Source: Apus apus (lineage: Eukaryota > Chordata > Aves > Apodiformes > Apodidae). From it: DNA of 64,000 nucleotides. Numbering within the stretch: position 1 is the stretch's first letter; every line of letters starts with the position of its first letter. Positions 1 through 12,600 of the stretch are shown piece after piece. The notes below the pieces were generated by a model. That model saw only the letters and a program-made list of their open reading frames with translations, did not search any database and was not told the origin of the DNA. Location of the stretch: NCBI RefSeq assembly GCF_020740795.1, contig NC_067285.1, forward strand, positions 77,476,342 through 77,540,341. The letters are read 5' to 3'. A program made the translations under genes and the position numbers.

Positions 1-3000
1 AGCTTATCAGCTGCCTTACTGCTGGGAAGATGCCTGGAGGAAAAAAATGCATTTAAAATGTAATTGGCCATGTGTTGTTAGAGCATCTCCTTGTGGTCAG
101 GAAATGTTTGAACTCCAGCAATTGGCCTTAAAGCAAAATCAGGCGTTTTCTGTTAGCATTTCAGATCCCAGTGGTGAAAACGACAATAAAGATGGATCCT
201 GTGTCTGTTTAGTGTTGGCTGCTAGTGTTTCCAGTTTTAAGTTTCAAGAGAGAAACAGTTCACCCAAAAAGTACAAAGAAGTTGCCAGAGGCACGGGGTG
301 TCTAAACTTAGTTGGATTTACTTACCTCTGTGCGTGTGTTTGCATCTGAAATGAGCAAGACTGAGCTCTGAACAGGACCTCTTACTCAACAAAAATGCAT
401 AGTGCAGCACCTGAGTATTCTCACTATATTTAAATTCTGCCTTAAACCTTGACTTTAGAGGAGTGGGCAGAGAACAGTGTGAGAGGTTTCCTGCAGCTAG
501 TTGTGTAACCCTCAAGGTGCTGTCTGTCAACTTAGAAATTTTGGGGCAAATAGTGGAAGCATTCTGTGAAATGAGTTGTAATCTAAATGTAAAGCTAAAA
601 AAATTGCTCTGTCTTGTCCCTGTTAGCCAGAACTTACTGTGGTACAGCATTTAAATAAACTTTCATGATACAAGGTGTGATTCAGTCCAGCTGAGCATAG
701 GCAGGAACTTCAGTATTTAGTATCTGACGAGGAAGGCATGGTGGAAATAAAGTATTTCTGTGGGACTGAGCCCACTGCCCCAAGCTTCTTTCTAGTCTTT
801 TATTATATTAAGTAAAACCTGTCAGTATTTGATAAATCCAAAATTCTGCACAGCTTGCAGTCTGAGCTGTGCGTAAGCAAATGCATCAAGCTGGAGTTTC
901 CTGAACTAGTGCTGGCCTCATTGGAGAAATGGCAAGAATTGCCATATGTAGCAAGCTGTAGCTTAACAGTGTTTTCTGAGGACACAGCACAGCTGTCTGA
1001 TGCTGGTGGGAGTGATCTGCCTGCCCCGTCTGCTTCCTGCAGTAGTGCACATATGCCACGGTGCTGCAGAGTGGCTGGAGATGTTCAAGGAGGTATTGTG
1101 CTGCTTCAGAATGGGAAAGAAGAGGGCTTTGGCTCCATCTCTCTGTAAGGTGGCTTCCCCTTCGCAGAGGAAAGGAATTTATTTTAGCCTTCTAGCTGCC
1201 CTAGCTCTCCTGCTCTGTGGTATTTATTGCTTCAACTTTTCCAGTGCTGGACAAGTGATACTCTGGGCAAGAATCTTGTGATTAAAAAAATGCAGTTTAT
1301 TTCTTTAATTTTCCTATTAGCCCTAATACGTTGGTTGTCTTTACAAACCTTCCCCTCAATTTGCATTGTGGCACTTTCAGAGGTATGATAGGAGATACAG
1401 TTTTGCTTCCAGGGACACTAATAACAAAATTTAGTCACATAGCCTCGCAGGCTACTTCAGGCATGGAAACAGACAAAGATTGTAGCTATGGTAAAAAGAG
1501 GAAGTGCTGTTTCAGCATAGGTTTAACCTGTTTGACAGTGTGTAGTAAAGGCTTTGCTGCTGTCTGCTGAAGGGGGAAAAAAAAGAAAAAAGGATCACCC
1601 AGTTGATCAAACTGCCCTTGCCTTGTCTGCTCACTTCTCTTCCAGAACCCTTGTGTTGCAAGTTGTCTTAGGTTTTGCTTATAGTCTTATATTGATGTTG
1701 CATAGAACACCCTGTAAGGCTTCATAGCTAACAAATCCAGTACTAACATTAGATTTACTTATTCATATCTTGAAGAAATGCCCAGTTCTGTAGTCTCTTT
1801 CTGTCTACTCTAGATTTAGGCAATGATCCCTCTTTCAGGCATCAGTCAGCCAGTCCTATCTAGGACCTTGGTGGTATCAACTCTATATATGAGCAAACTG
1901 TCAAGAGTGCTTTATGAAATAAACTCTCACCGGTCTTCCTTGGGGGTGAGTGCAGTTTTACTGCAGTAGTCATAATAAATTGATGATTTAAAATAACAAG
2001 CAGCCCTAGATTCAGTATTAAAGTATGTAAACAATGTGCTGTCTGTTGAACAACTGTCTCCTTATAAGATAAGAACAGGGCTTACTAGAAGAGGAAGCTA
2101 TGAATGAGAAACAGAGTTCCAGACTTATTTTTGGGCTCTGCTAGTGCTAGACCTTCTCATAGAGTGAGAAAAATGCATGCATTATAAAGCAATTATCAAT
2201 AGGTGATAATTGATGCCACTGTGGATCCCATACCACTTTAAACATGAAATAAAACTTAAAATTTAAAAGTTTGAGCAGTTTGATATTAATGGAGAATCGA
2301 TATTCCTTTTTCTGTCAGTTACAATTTCAGGATAAATGCTAAATGAACACCTTCACCTTTCTACTGAGTCAGGGCCCTCAGCTTGATACAGCCAGCCTCC
2401 AGAATCTTAGGACTTGGCTGCTGGAGCTGTTACAGGAAGGCAGTGATAACTGTCTGCTGTCTTGAAGAAATCTGTGCTGCTGCATTGTGGTCTGAGCACA
2501 GAAGTACAGTGCTTTAAAATCCAGAGAGGGCACTGATGTACTTTTGGTAAGCACAGGTGCTTAGATAGTTGACCTGATGAAGATAGTATCAGGATAGAGA
2601 GTTGGTTGCAGCTACAATACCACTTGGGTTTTTCTGGAGCTTAGGTGCTGGTGTGCTAGGGAAGTTAGGAATTCAGGATGTCATGAGAAGCACTTTTGTT
2701 GGCTTAAGATCTCAAATGGCCCTCTCATTGTGTCTCACTAGTTAAATAGGTGTTCTCCTTGTTCACTTCTTGATTTTTTGCTTGATGGCTGGATTACTTT
2801 GCCAAGAAAAGCAGCCTGTACCCTGAGGAAATTTGAGCCTACATCTGCAACTGCGATTGCTGCTAAAACTATAGAGATCATCTAATCCTTGGAGCACGTA
2901 CCCGTAATCACATTTGTGGGGCCAGGGGGACATCAGTAAGAGCAAACCAAGGCATAGAGCACAAAACTCTAAGAGCAAAAGGTTTTCTCAAGCCGAGGAC

Positions 3001-5100
3001 TGCTCCAGCCCAGATGTCCAGCTTCTTATGCAGGAGGGTCCCCCATGAAAGGGCTTTTCTGCCCTGGGTAGTGAACAACTGTGACCAAGTATCTGTCGCG
3101 TTGTCTCCAACAGTGCTATTCCCTCGCAGGGGTAGAGAGGGAGTAGGACTAACACACATCTGAAGTATGCAGGCTTAATAGTCAGAAGAAATGTTACTCA
3201 ACCTGTTTCTCCATTAGATTACTACTGTGCCTTTCAGAAGGTTTCTTCTTGCTCCAGTGATGTGTCAGTCTGTGGTTTTGCTCAGTAATACCAGTGTTGA
3301 TCTGGAGACAGCAAATTCTTATCCACAGGCTGATCTGAAGGTGTTGCTTCCTTGCTGCCTGGGGAAGATGTTGCCAGCCCTTCACAGAACTGTGCACACC
3401 TGCTCCTTCTTGCCTCATAAAGTAATTCTTTACAGGGGCTAGGAAAAGTGAAGCAAGACTAGCTTAAGGATGCTACCCTCTCATTCCTGCCTTTTTGCTA
3501 CAATGTGCTGTCCTCTCAGCTGAACCAATAAGAATTAAAAAAAATTTTTTTTTTTAAAGTGTGTTTGCTAGTTCGGGTCACAGCACATCACCACAGCTGG
3601 TCTGCAGGCTACACCTGAAAGGGCACTGTGCTACCAAATGTGGGCAGGACAGCAGCCAGGAGCAAAGCTAAAGGTCAAAATTATTTAAATCTTCACTGTC
3701 ACAGACCCTTTTGTACTTTGAGCATGCTAATGTTAGTTTTCACAATCTTGCAGCTTTTGCCTGGATGTGGCCACATCTATTTGACTGTATCTTTTAAAAC
3801 TGAAGCATGAGTCTGGAAATTCAGGCTTTTTATTTTCCCTTTCTGGTGCCTAAAATTTACTGGGAAACTAGTGCTGTAGAATTCAGCTTAAAACTCAAGG
3901 GAAATCCGGTTGTGTTTTCTTGGTATTTGGTTTGCCAACCACTGGATGTCAGTGCTGCTCCACTGAGGAAAGGCTCTTCCCTGCTTCCTTCCCTGTGGAT
4001 CTGAAGTAAAGGGGAGCAGAGCCTCCTGATTTGTGTCGCTCAAATACTTAAGCAACATTTGCATTTCTTGGTAAAAATTGCCACTGGGATTAAAATACTC
4101 ATTAATTGCACGTATCTGAAACAGTTGCCAAGTTTCAAACCTGTAATTCACAATTCAGGATGAGAGACGGGATTGTGCATAGGAGTTACTGTAGTCTGTT
4201 GGAGTTTATGGGCTTGATGAGTCAGACTGTAGACTGTCCCAACAAATGAAATAAAGCCTCTGGAAAAAACTAAAGGCATGATCTTACTAGAGGTGTAAAT
4301 GCAGTGCTTTTATTGCTTGCAAATGGCACATTTAGCAACACATGATTTTTCAAGTTTAAAAAGTAAATGTGCTGACAGATCTGAGGAGATTAAGTTGGAT
4401 ATGTAGCAAAAAGCCTGTCTAGACCTCTGGTTTTATGTTTTAAAAATTTATTAAATACAGATCAAAAAATGCTTATAAATTACTCACAGATGTGTTGTTC
4501 AGTTCAGGCTTTTTAATAGTTTTGGCCTTTTAAAACTATGTTAAATTACTTACTGTCTTGCATTCTTAGGCTCTTCTCCATTTTGTTCCGAAATATGAAT
4601 TACCTACACTACAGAAAGTGGGAGAAGTAAACAAAATGTTGTAGTTTTTTGCAGTGTTTGCTTTGTTTCTGTTGCAAAGGCAGTGTGCAGTGTCGTAGCT
4701 GTCTTTCTAATTGGAGAGCAAAAAAGTTTCCTATTAAATTGCTGAAGGTGCAGGTTAGTGGCACAGTACAACTTGCATCAGATGCTGCCATCTTCTTTGA
4801 GGCAAAAGATGCCATTCATTTCTGCTGCCTTTTTCATAGAGCTTTTGAATGGTGTTCAGCTGGCATGCTGATTTTGAATGTCCAACACCCCGTTTTCCTC
4901 TGTTTTAATGTAACTGTATCACCAGAATTAATCTAGGTGAATATATTTGTAAAGCAGCCCAGTGCTGTTAATAATCTGTAATTAAACACAAAACAAAAAA
5001 GCTTTCTTTTACACAGCTGACTTAATGCAACTAGGTAACATATCCATCTTGTCTCTGCAAATGGCTATATAAGTTGTCAATGGCTTAAATGCTTGTGCTA

Positions 5101-5395
5101 TCATAGAATTACAGAATGGTTAAGGTTGGAAGGCACCTTAAAGATCATCAGGTTACAACCTCCCTGCTATGAGCAGGGACACCTCACACTAGACCAGGCT
5201 GCACAAAGCCTCATCCAACCTGACCTTAAACACCTCCAGGGAGGGGGCTTCTGCAACCTCCCTGGGCAACCTAATTCCTATTGCCTTATTACTACCCTCA
5301 TGGTGAAGAATTTCTTCCTAATGTCTTCCCCCCCTCATCTCTGTTCTTTCAAGGAGGAAACCCATTGAAATTCGGCCAGGTTTAAAACTTGTCCT
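5101..5395 (-). repeat. CR1 LINE fragment, antisense
   Basis: Begins TCATAGAATTACAGAATGG (the reverse complement of the CR1 3' end), then the typical GGTTGGAAGGCACCTTAAAG, CTAGACCAGGCTGCACAAAG and CACCTCCAGGGAGGGGGCTT. It is a truncated 3' piece in a GALNT7 intron. Confidence 0.9.
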
Positions 5396-6081
5396 TGGCA
5401 GTCTATTTTATAGAATGTTTATTTGTATCTGTTCAAAAAGATGCGTACAGTTTCACAAATTTGGCCAAAGTTGTTACTTTCTTACATCCGGTCAAACATG
5501 TAACTCTTCTGTTTTGCCTAGGGGAGTGGAGGGTGGAATGGGTTTTTGGTAAGGCTGGTATTTCTTAGCTGCTCTTGTTATACCTGAAAGGGGAGCCATG
5601 AATAATAAAGCAGTAGTAAAAATCGCATCTTGTCTGCCATGGGATTACATTTTTCTCGTGAGCAGCTGTGCTTTTCTGACAGGTTTTTCACATTGTGATC
5701 ACTTTATGCAGAGCAGCTGACATGAGCTTGTCACATGTTGCTGCTGTACTTCTAGTTTACTATGTTTAAATCTATTTTATTGTGAAAGGACAGAAATTAA
5801 TGAGTTATTTCTTGTCACAACAATGCTTCTCACTTTGCTAAAGATGCAGGTTCTGCATGTGGACTGTATAACGCCAACAGAAACATTTTATAGGCAGTCC
5901 TTCTACTGGATAAATCTGATTTAAAGAAGCTTAGAAGAAAACAGTGCTGTTCTAGTGCATGTTATGCAGTAGGTGACCCAAATGCACAGTCCGTCCTAAG
6001 TAGTGATATCTGATGTCTTGAAGAGGACTCTCATCCTGGCAGCCACTGTTTGGGGCTTTTCTTTCCCCCTCTTTTCTTTTC

Positions 6082-6099
6082 TTTTTTTTTTTTTTTTTT
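6082..6099 (+). repeat. T18 homopolymer
   Basis: Run of 18 T in a pyrimidine-rich stretch (about 6058-6100), about 350 nt before GALNT7 exon a. On the - strand it is an A tract inside a 115-codon open frame. Confidence 0.9.
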
Positions 6100-6445
6100 C
6101 CTGCTGGCCCCACAAGCAGCATGGTGGTAGGGTTGTCTCTTAGGGAGGTCCATGCAATGCCATCCACCTGTACAGGAGGAAGCACATAGCTGTTGAGGCC
6201 GGAGTCTTCATTCACTGGCTGCATTCTACTTCTTCCAGGACATAAAAAGGGCTTGCTCAATGGAAACAAGCTGCTCTGAGAGCCTCGTACCTCTGTCATG
6301 CACTTAAGCTATATTGCCTTTTTATATCCTGTTTCTTTTTAATCTGAAGGATAGCTATTAGTCAAGATTTTGTTTGCACAAAGATGTTGTTAAGCAGTTC
6401 TGTAAATTACAATGTGAAAACTAATAAAATTAAATCTTTTTACAG

Positions 6446-6612
6446 ATGCAAATACTGGCATTATGATGAAAACCTGCTCACCTCCAGCGTTGTCATTGTC
6501 TTCCATAATGAAGGATGGTCCACACTCATGAGGACAGTCCACAGTGTCATTAAGAGAACACCAAGGAAATACTTGGCAGAAATTGTGCTGATTGATGATT
6601 TTAGCAACAAAG
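6446..6612 (+). CDS. GALNT7: GALNT7 exon a: start of GT-A catalytic domain
   Basis: Exon of 167 nt. The acceptor is TTTTTACAG before 6446 and the donor is GTATGT after 6612. It reads [14 protein letters not shown], then [20 protein letters not shown] and [15 protein letters not shown]. The FHNExWSTLLRT segment is the UDP-sugar binding start of the GalNAc-transferase fold. The first base completes a codon begun upstream (a GA|A glutamate would fit the family, an inference), and the last base G begins the next codon. Confidence 0.96.
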
Positions 6613-9600
6613 GTATGTTTGGAATAGTAACAGACTACCTGTAGAAAAGGAAACTTTTTTTTTTCTTGAAATAGTTTTCTTTTATTACCTGCCGTGGATT
6701 GAGTTGACTCTGCAAGAAAAGTAAGTTGCTTTTTCACAGTCCTTTCAGTTTTCAGTGAAGGGAATTTCTTTTCCAATGAACTGCTTTCATAAAGGTGGCA
6801 GTCCTTTATGTGTATTGAACTGTTTCAAACATGGGATTTGTGATAGGTGCTCTACTACAGCTGTGGAGTAGTATATAGCAGAAAGCTGGGATAGCGAGTA
6901 CCTCTCTTAGCTGTTGTGAAAACAAGTAGTTTTAAGAATATTAAAGGAGTTTGAGTTCAGTCTGTTAGAAATAAGTTATTTCTTTAGGAATTTAATAAAA
7001 ATCAATCTAGGGGTATTGAATTATTCTGATTACTTTTCATTATCTTTTTCGATGTCCAACATCCTTTTTTAGTTAAACATCACGTTAAAGTGTTTATTAT
7101 TTCTTACTGGGGGGAGGGGCTTTTAAGAATATACTTGTGTTTCGATTTCTACTTCTTTTTGAGTCCTGCATATCAACATTTTCATAAGTCCAGAGATTTT
7201 CCTCTTACTTTGTAATACACATTCTAGTCTTGGTTTAGTCAGGATATGTGTATTTACGTGTGATACTTATAAACATACACCAACTTTCTTCCTTTAACGG
7301 GGATGTCTTCAGCTTTAATGCAAATCAAGGCTGAATAGAGAGAATTGAAAGTAGGATGGTAGAGGTATAAAAAGATTGATATGAATGAAATCTGGCTTTA
7401 AACCTTTAAACAAATTTCAAAATAGTACACCAAAGCTGCAGGTTCTGCAAGATTTTACTGCAGGATGGCTCTTGAATGGAAGTTGATGGAGAAAAAGAGT
7501 AGACATACCAATAAAAACATAACTTTGTGTGGGATGACAGTGTCTTCTAGACAATGATGATGGCTTTTAGGAGCACAGGCAAGTTTAAATTGGTCAGCAG
7601 TATAAGATATATTCCATTTACCCTCCTCTTTGTTTTTATAATAGCTGAACTTGGTAGGGGCATGGAAAGCAGATGACCGTTTGAAACTCTCTTGTTTTAT
7701 CAAGTGATCTGGTCTTTTCACAGTTCCAGCCTCATAACACCAGTTGTTTGCTATGGATATACCCACTATAAATTTTAAAGCTGAACTCATCACATAGTTG
7801 AGATTGCCTTTTTTGAATATCAATCACTATTAAAAATATTTATAGTATGTTAATTTTTACGTCGTACCCGTAGGTAGGTATCATTTTTTGTTTGTTTTTA
7901 CAGGAGAGGAGAAGTTACCTGTATTGTAAACTTGACAACATCTGGGTTAGTCTAATAAAGATAATGAATAGAACACTGTAGTCTCCTGTATAATTTTACG
8001 GCTTTTGAGAATCTGGCTTAAGTGTATACACACATTATAAACCAAAACCATCTTCTCTTCTGAGGGATAAAATTTTAATAATTGAGTCAGCAGACAGGTG
8101 CTGTGTTTCTCCTTTTCGGCTGGGATCACGGCATTCCTTCAGGGCTATTCAAGGACCAAGTTAGTATTATAAAATCACTATAACACTGATGGTCTCTAAA
8201 AAAAAAATCAGATTTTTACTAATGATAGGACTTGATACTTGGGTTTCTCATGAGTTGTAGCTGACTGTGCTATGTATTTGCAATTCATGGAATAAGTTTT
8301 ATCTGGCATAACAACTCATGCTACACTTTTCCAACGTATGATGATTGTTAGATAAAGGCAGTGTTTTCCAAGAAATTAGGTTTGAAATAGAGAACTTTAC
8401 TTACACTTTCTGCTCATATATGAATGGCTAGCAGATACAGCTAGCCTGGATCTGACATCCAGCAGACCATTGTCTCTGTATTTCCCATGCTTCATTTTCC
8501 CAGATTACTTTCTTGAATCAGAAAATTCAGTAAAGCAAGTTCAAGATGCAGTTTTCTCATGTATGAGTGGCTGAAAACAAGCACAGACTGGAATGGCTCT
8601 GAACACCTTGCTGCAACTGTAGTGTTTCACTATAATAACTCTTCAAACTGCTTTAGGCTATTACTTGGTAAACATAATTAACTTAATTTCAGTAATTCAA
8701 ATTCCATTGTAGATGAAAAATGGCCAAGAGAGTAGGATCTTGCTCCACTTCTTTCTCCCCAGAGAGAAGCATGAACTAGGACAAACTGCAAAGCATGCCA
8801 AGCTGCCTGAAGAGTTCTCCAGTTGTTAGGAGAGCTGCAAAACACAAACACTCTTCATCACAGCAGAGCTGCTGGTGGCTTTTTGCTTTTTCAGCCTGAA
8901 GGAAAGCAGTGCAGACAGAACAGATAAAGGATTTTTTCCTTCCCCACCCTCTTTCAGGCTGTGCACTTTGTATCTGCCTTTCTACCCAGCAAAGAATGTC
9001 CTCTGCTCCTTAAGACCAATGCACAGGGGCCCAGATGCTGGATGAGTACATGTTTTCTGACACTCAGTGTGTCTGTCCTTCTTCCTTAGCTGCCACCTTC
9101 TCCAGTGATATGAAATCAAAATGGAGCACAGCGGTTGCAAACACTTGTAAAGGCTGGCTCATAACGAGCCCTGCCTCTCCTTCTTCATGAGAAATCCTCT
9201 TTCATCAGAACGGAGTTACTGCTGCACAGAAGCTTATATATGTTATGCCTTACAGGGAGAAACAGTTTCAGTGCTTGAAAAATGTTCTTTTCATTACAAT
9301 TCTTTGTATAAAGTCAGTTGGGAGCAGTGTTTTTGCTGAACAACACCCTCCCTTCCTTCCTTAATCTCTTCTGCAAACAGCAGGGTTCGACTGTGGAGAG
9401 CTACACAGAGAGATGGGCCGAGTTCTGCTCAGGCGTTTTTTCCTTTGTCAGAGCATAAAAGGCAACAGTAACAAGATGACGCCAAGCTAATTGGATGATG
9501 CTAGTTCCGAGATTTTCAATGGAGACCTCTGTATTAATGCATGTTAGAGTCCAAGAATTGTTGCAGCAGCTTCTACCACAGTGTCAGTGTAGCCATGCTG

Positions 9601-12600
9601 CTGCATGTTTTGAGGGGGGGATTGCCCCATTTTTTTCTTGCATTTCTTAATAGGAACAGTTAATTTTGCTCTGAGTGCTAGCTGTGTGCTGGATACAGCT
9701 GTTCTGGAAGGACAATGAGAATTTTATAGCAAAAGATTTTTCTGAAGCTCTCTACAATTACAGTTTTGTATATAGGTCTTCAAAGACTACTATTTAGGTA
9801 CCAGCTTTATTTCTTTCTGAAACATAAAGGTCAGTATCTCAGTTGGTGCCACTTGTTTTTGTAGCCCAGGCATGTGTAGATTGACTTTGAGATAAATATC
9901 AGTGCTCCTAGTAGTGTTTAAAGGCTTTGTTGACCTTTTGTGTATAATTATTTTTTTCTTCATTGCTATCTGTATTTCCTACTGATGCAACGTAAGATAA
10001 CCAAAAGGGGAGGTAATGAGCATAGATCGGTAACAGTATTTTTATTAACTTGTTAAACAGTACTTGCAGTGGGGAAGCTGAAGTGTTAATCAGTACTTGT
10101 GTTAGAGCTGAGAGCCTCAAGTTAGTAGTATTACAGCACAGAGGACTTGGAGGCAGCTGCTTTAAGTAGGACTTCTGACAGCATTTTTCTAGTTCTCAAC
10201 CTGATGTCCATGAGTCGAGGGGAAAAAAACCTGCTTTTATCCGCCTCCCCCCTGCCTTGTAATCTGCAATGTCTAAAGTCTTTTGGAGAGAGGATGTGTT
10301 TTTAAAAAACATTGATTCATGCTTTAGTCATGTACTGAGACATGAGGGGAAAATTCAACCAAGACCAGATTGGTGGTTATAATATTTGAAAGGTAAAATA
10401 CACTTTTTTAACCAAAAACCAGAATGCTGTAAGGCTGTTGACAGACACAATAAATACATGTTTTACATGAATAAAATGTAACAGTGGCTGAACAGTATTT
10501 CTAACTCTCAAACTATCAGGATTTTACACACTACTGTCATGTAGGCTTTGTAGTATCGGAAGGAAGGAAAATTCAGTTTTCCTGTGGGAAATAGTTCTTG
10601 CTGCTAACCCTGGCACAGTTTCAGGTAATGAACTGCAAAGTCCTGCCACTCGTACCGTAGAAGAGCTTTACACAATTGATATGACAGGTTTTTACAGTTC
10701 CCTGTGAACCTTACATAGTTGAACGTTTGATAGCTAAAACATTTGGCTTCTGTAGGCAGGAGAGTTGGAAATAACTTCACGTTTTAAATTAACTTTAAAG
10801 CATTCCTGACAGTCCTTCTGTAACATGTCCTTGGAATTTACAGAATAGAAAATGGTGTGGTATAAAGATTCTCCTAGTACTACTTCAGTATGACCTCATA
10901 ACTCTCTTGATTTTATATCGTAAAACTCTATATCACGGCTATCATATCATATAGCCTATATATATTACCCAGCATGTTATTCTATGCAGCATATGTGATA
11001 AAATTGTTCTTTCCCTACTTTGATATTTATGTATCCTTTAAGTTTTCCTAATGCACAAGGATTCACAAAAGAAATTGTAAATATGTGTAAGGAAAGGAGA
11101 AGAGGATGCATAAAACTTTTGAGAAGACTTATTCTTTTATAAAAGTGAGAAGGGATAACAACAGAATTAGAATATAATGTTTTCAGAAGATTGTTCTTTG
11201 GTAAAATTGCTGAATTTTCAAGTTAGGAAATATCACTTCCAAAAAACATCATTTGCATTTCAATTATTTATATGTAACTTTTGTTTAAACTAGACTTTTT
11301 TCATATATACTGTTGGCATAAGTAGCAGCAAGCTCCAGGCTTCAATCATTTTAATTCAGGATGTGGAAAATGTTGCTGCTGAAGCAACCTGGTGGCTTGT
11401 TGCTGATGAAAGGGACTTCTTCACCTTCCACCTCTGCCCATCCCCTCTCATTTTAGATCAGTGTAGGCACAGCATCTAACAGCTCCTTGGAGCTGCTGCA
11501 GACCAGTGCATGGATGCCTCAGCTTTAGCTTAGGTGGCTTATTTTGATTGCTGACTGAGAGGAACTGAAGCTGTAGGCAATTTTTTTGAGCCTTTCAGTA
11601 CAAAAATAGATTTGAAATGAACACCAGTCATTAATTCCACATAGCCTCAAACAGCAAGCGCCTGGCTGCCAACCCTTCTGCCTTTGTGAGTTTTCTCAAC
11701 AGAATCATCTGTGCAAAAATACTGTGCAACACCAGGATCCTTTTTTCAACCTGCATGGTAGGAATGTGGTTTCTAAATTGGTTTGGCAAAGACCAATGTG
11801 CAAATACAAATCTGTAACCATTTAAGTGTAGCCCCTCTTGACCCTCATGCAGTTACTGGTCCCTTTGCTGACCGAGTCCCTTTGGCTAAATGTTTCCTGT
11901 CTCATCAGTATGAAGAGCTACACCTCATTCACTGCAATTCTAGCCCTCCAATTATTCTTATTATTAATTTCATTAAAATATTAGCATAAGACCACCCCAA
12001 CCCCAAGGGGAACAGATCTAGATGAGGGATGGCAATAATTTGAATATGGTGGGCTTCTGTCTCTGGTTTCCAGATTTAATAGACTGACAGAAAATTTTGT
12101 GAGGCAGAGAGTGAGGGAAGAGAAAAGTTTAATTTGAAACATGGTGTCTTCAGATGTATGTGTAACATTCTCTGATGAGGGAAAACTATGTGCTGAAGTA
12201 TAGAAACTTCTCTGCCTGGTTGAACTGCAAGCAAAGGCCTGAAAGCCACTATGACATTTGTTGAAGTGACTGGGAATTGTCCAACCAGCTACCCTGTGGT
12301 GTGGCCAAACGCTTCGGCTGCTTGCTCTTCAGATGTGCCAGAGATAAATCTGTGCTGTGACATCAGAGAGCTCCACGACTTGATCTCTTCAGGCTTAGTG
12401 TTTGTGAGCAGTTGAATTAGAGTCTCTTAAATGTCTGTAGATATATATATATATATAAAATGTCTGTAGTTGTATTTGGGGTGTATTAAGGGTACAAAAA
12501 TGTACATTATCAAACCTCACCAAAATATTTTTCTTTGTTCTTTCTTTCATTTGTTCTTCAATAGTACACTTAAAAGAGAGGCTGGATGAGTATATTAAGC

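Larger units (their letters stand above)
1..6445 (+). other. GALNT7: GALNT7 intron (its 5' end is outside the window)
   Basis: I searched for the preceding exon, which should end in a codon completed by the A at 6446, and did not find one, so this is taken as intron. It contains the CR1 copy at 5101-5395 and the T tract near 6.08 kb. Short open frames here lack recognisable protein features. Confidence 0.75.

Noticed and set aside
47-349. 100-codon + strand frame at the window start, considered as an upstream GALNT7 exon
   Set aside because: The peptide has no GalNAc-transferase stem or catalytic features and no matching phase or splice sites.
6384-6644. 86-codon frame starting at an ATG at 6384 as a complete small gene
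   Set aside because: The first part is intron. Only 6446-6612 matches GALNT7, and the frame ends by reading through the donor.
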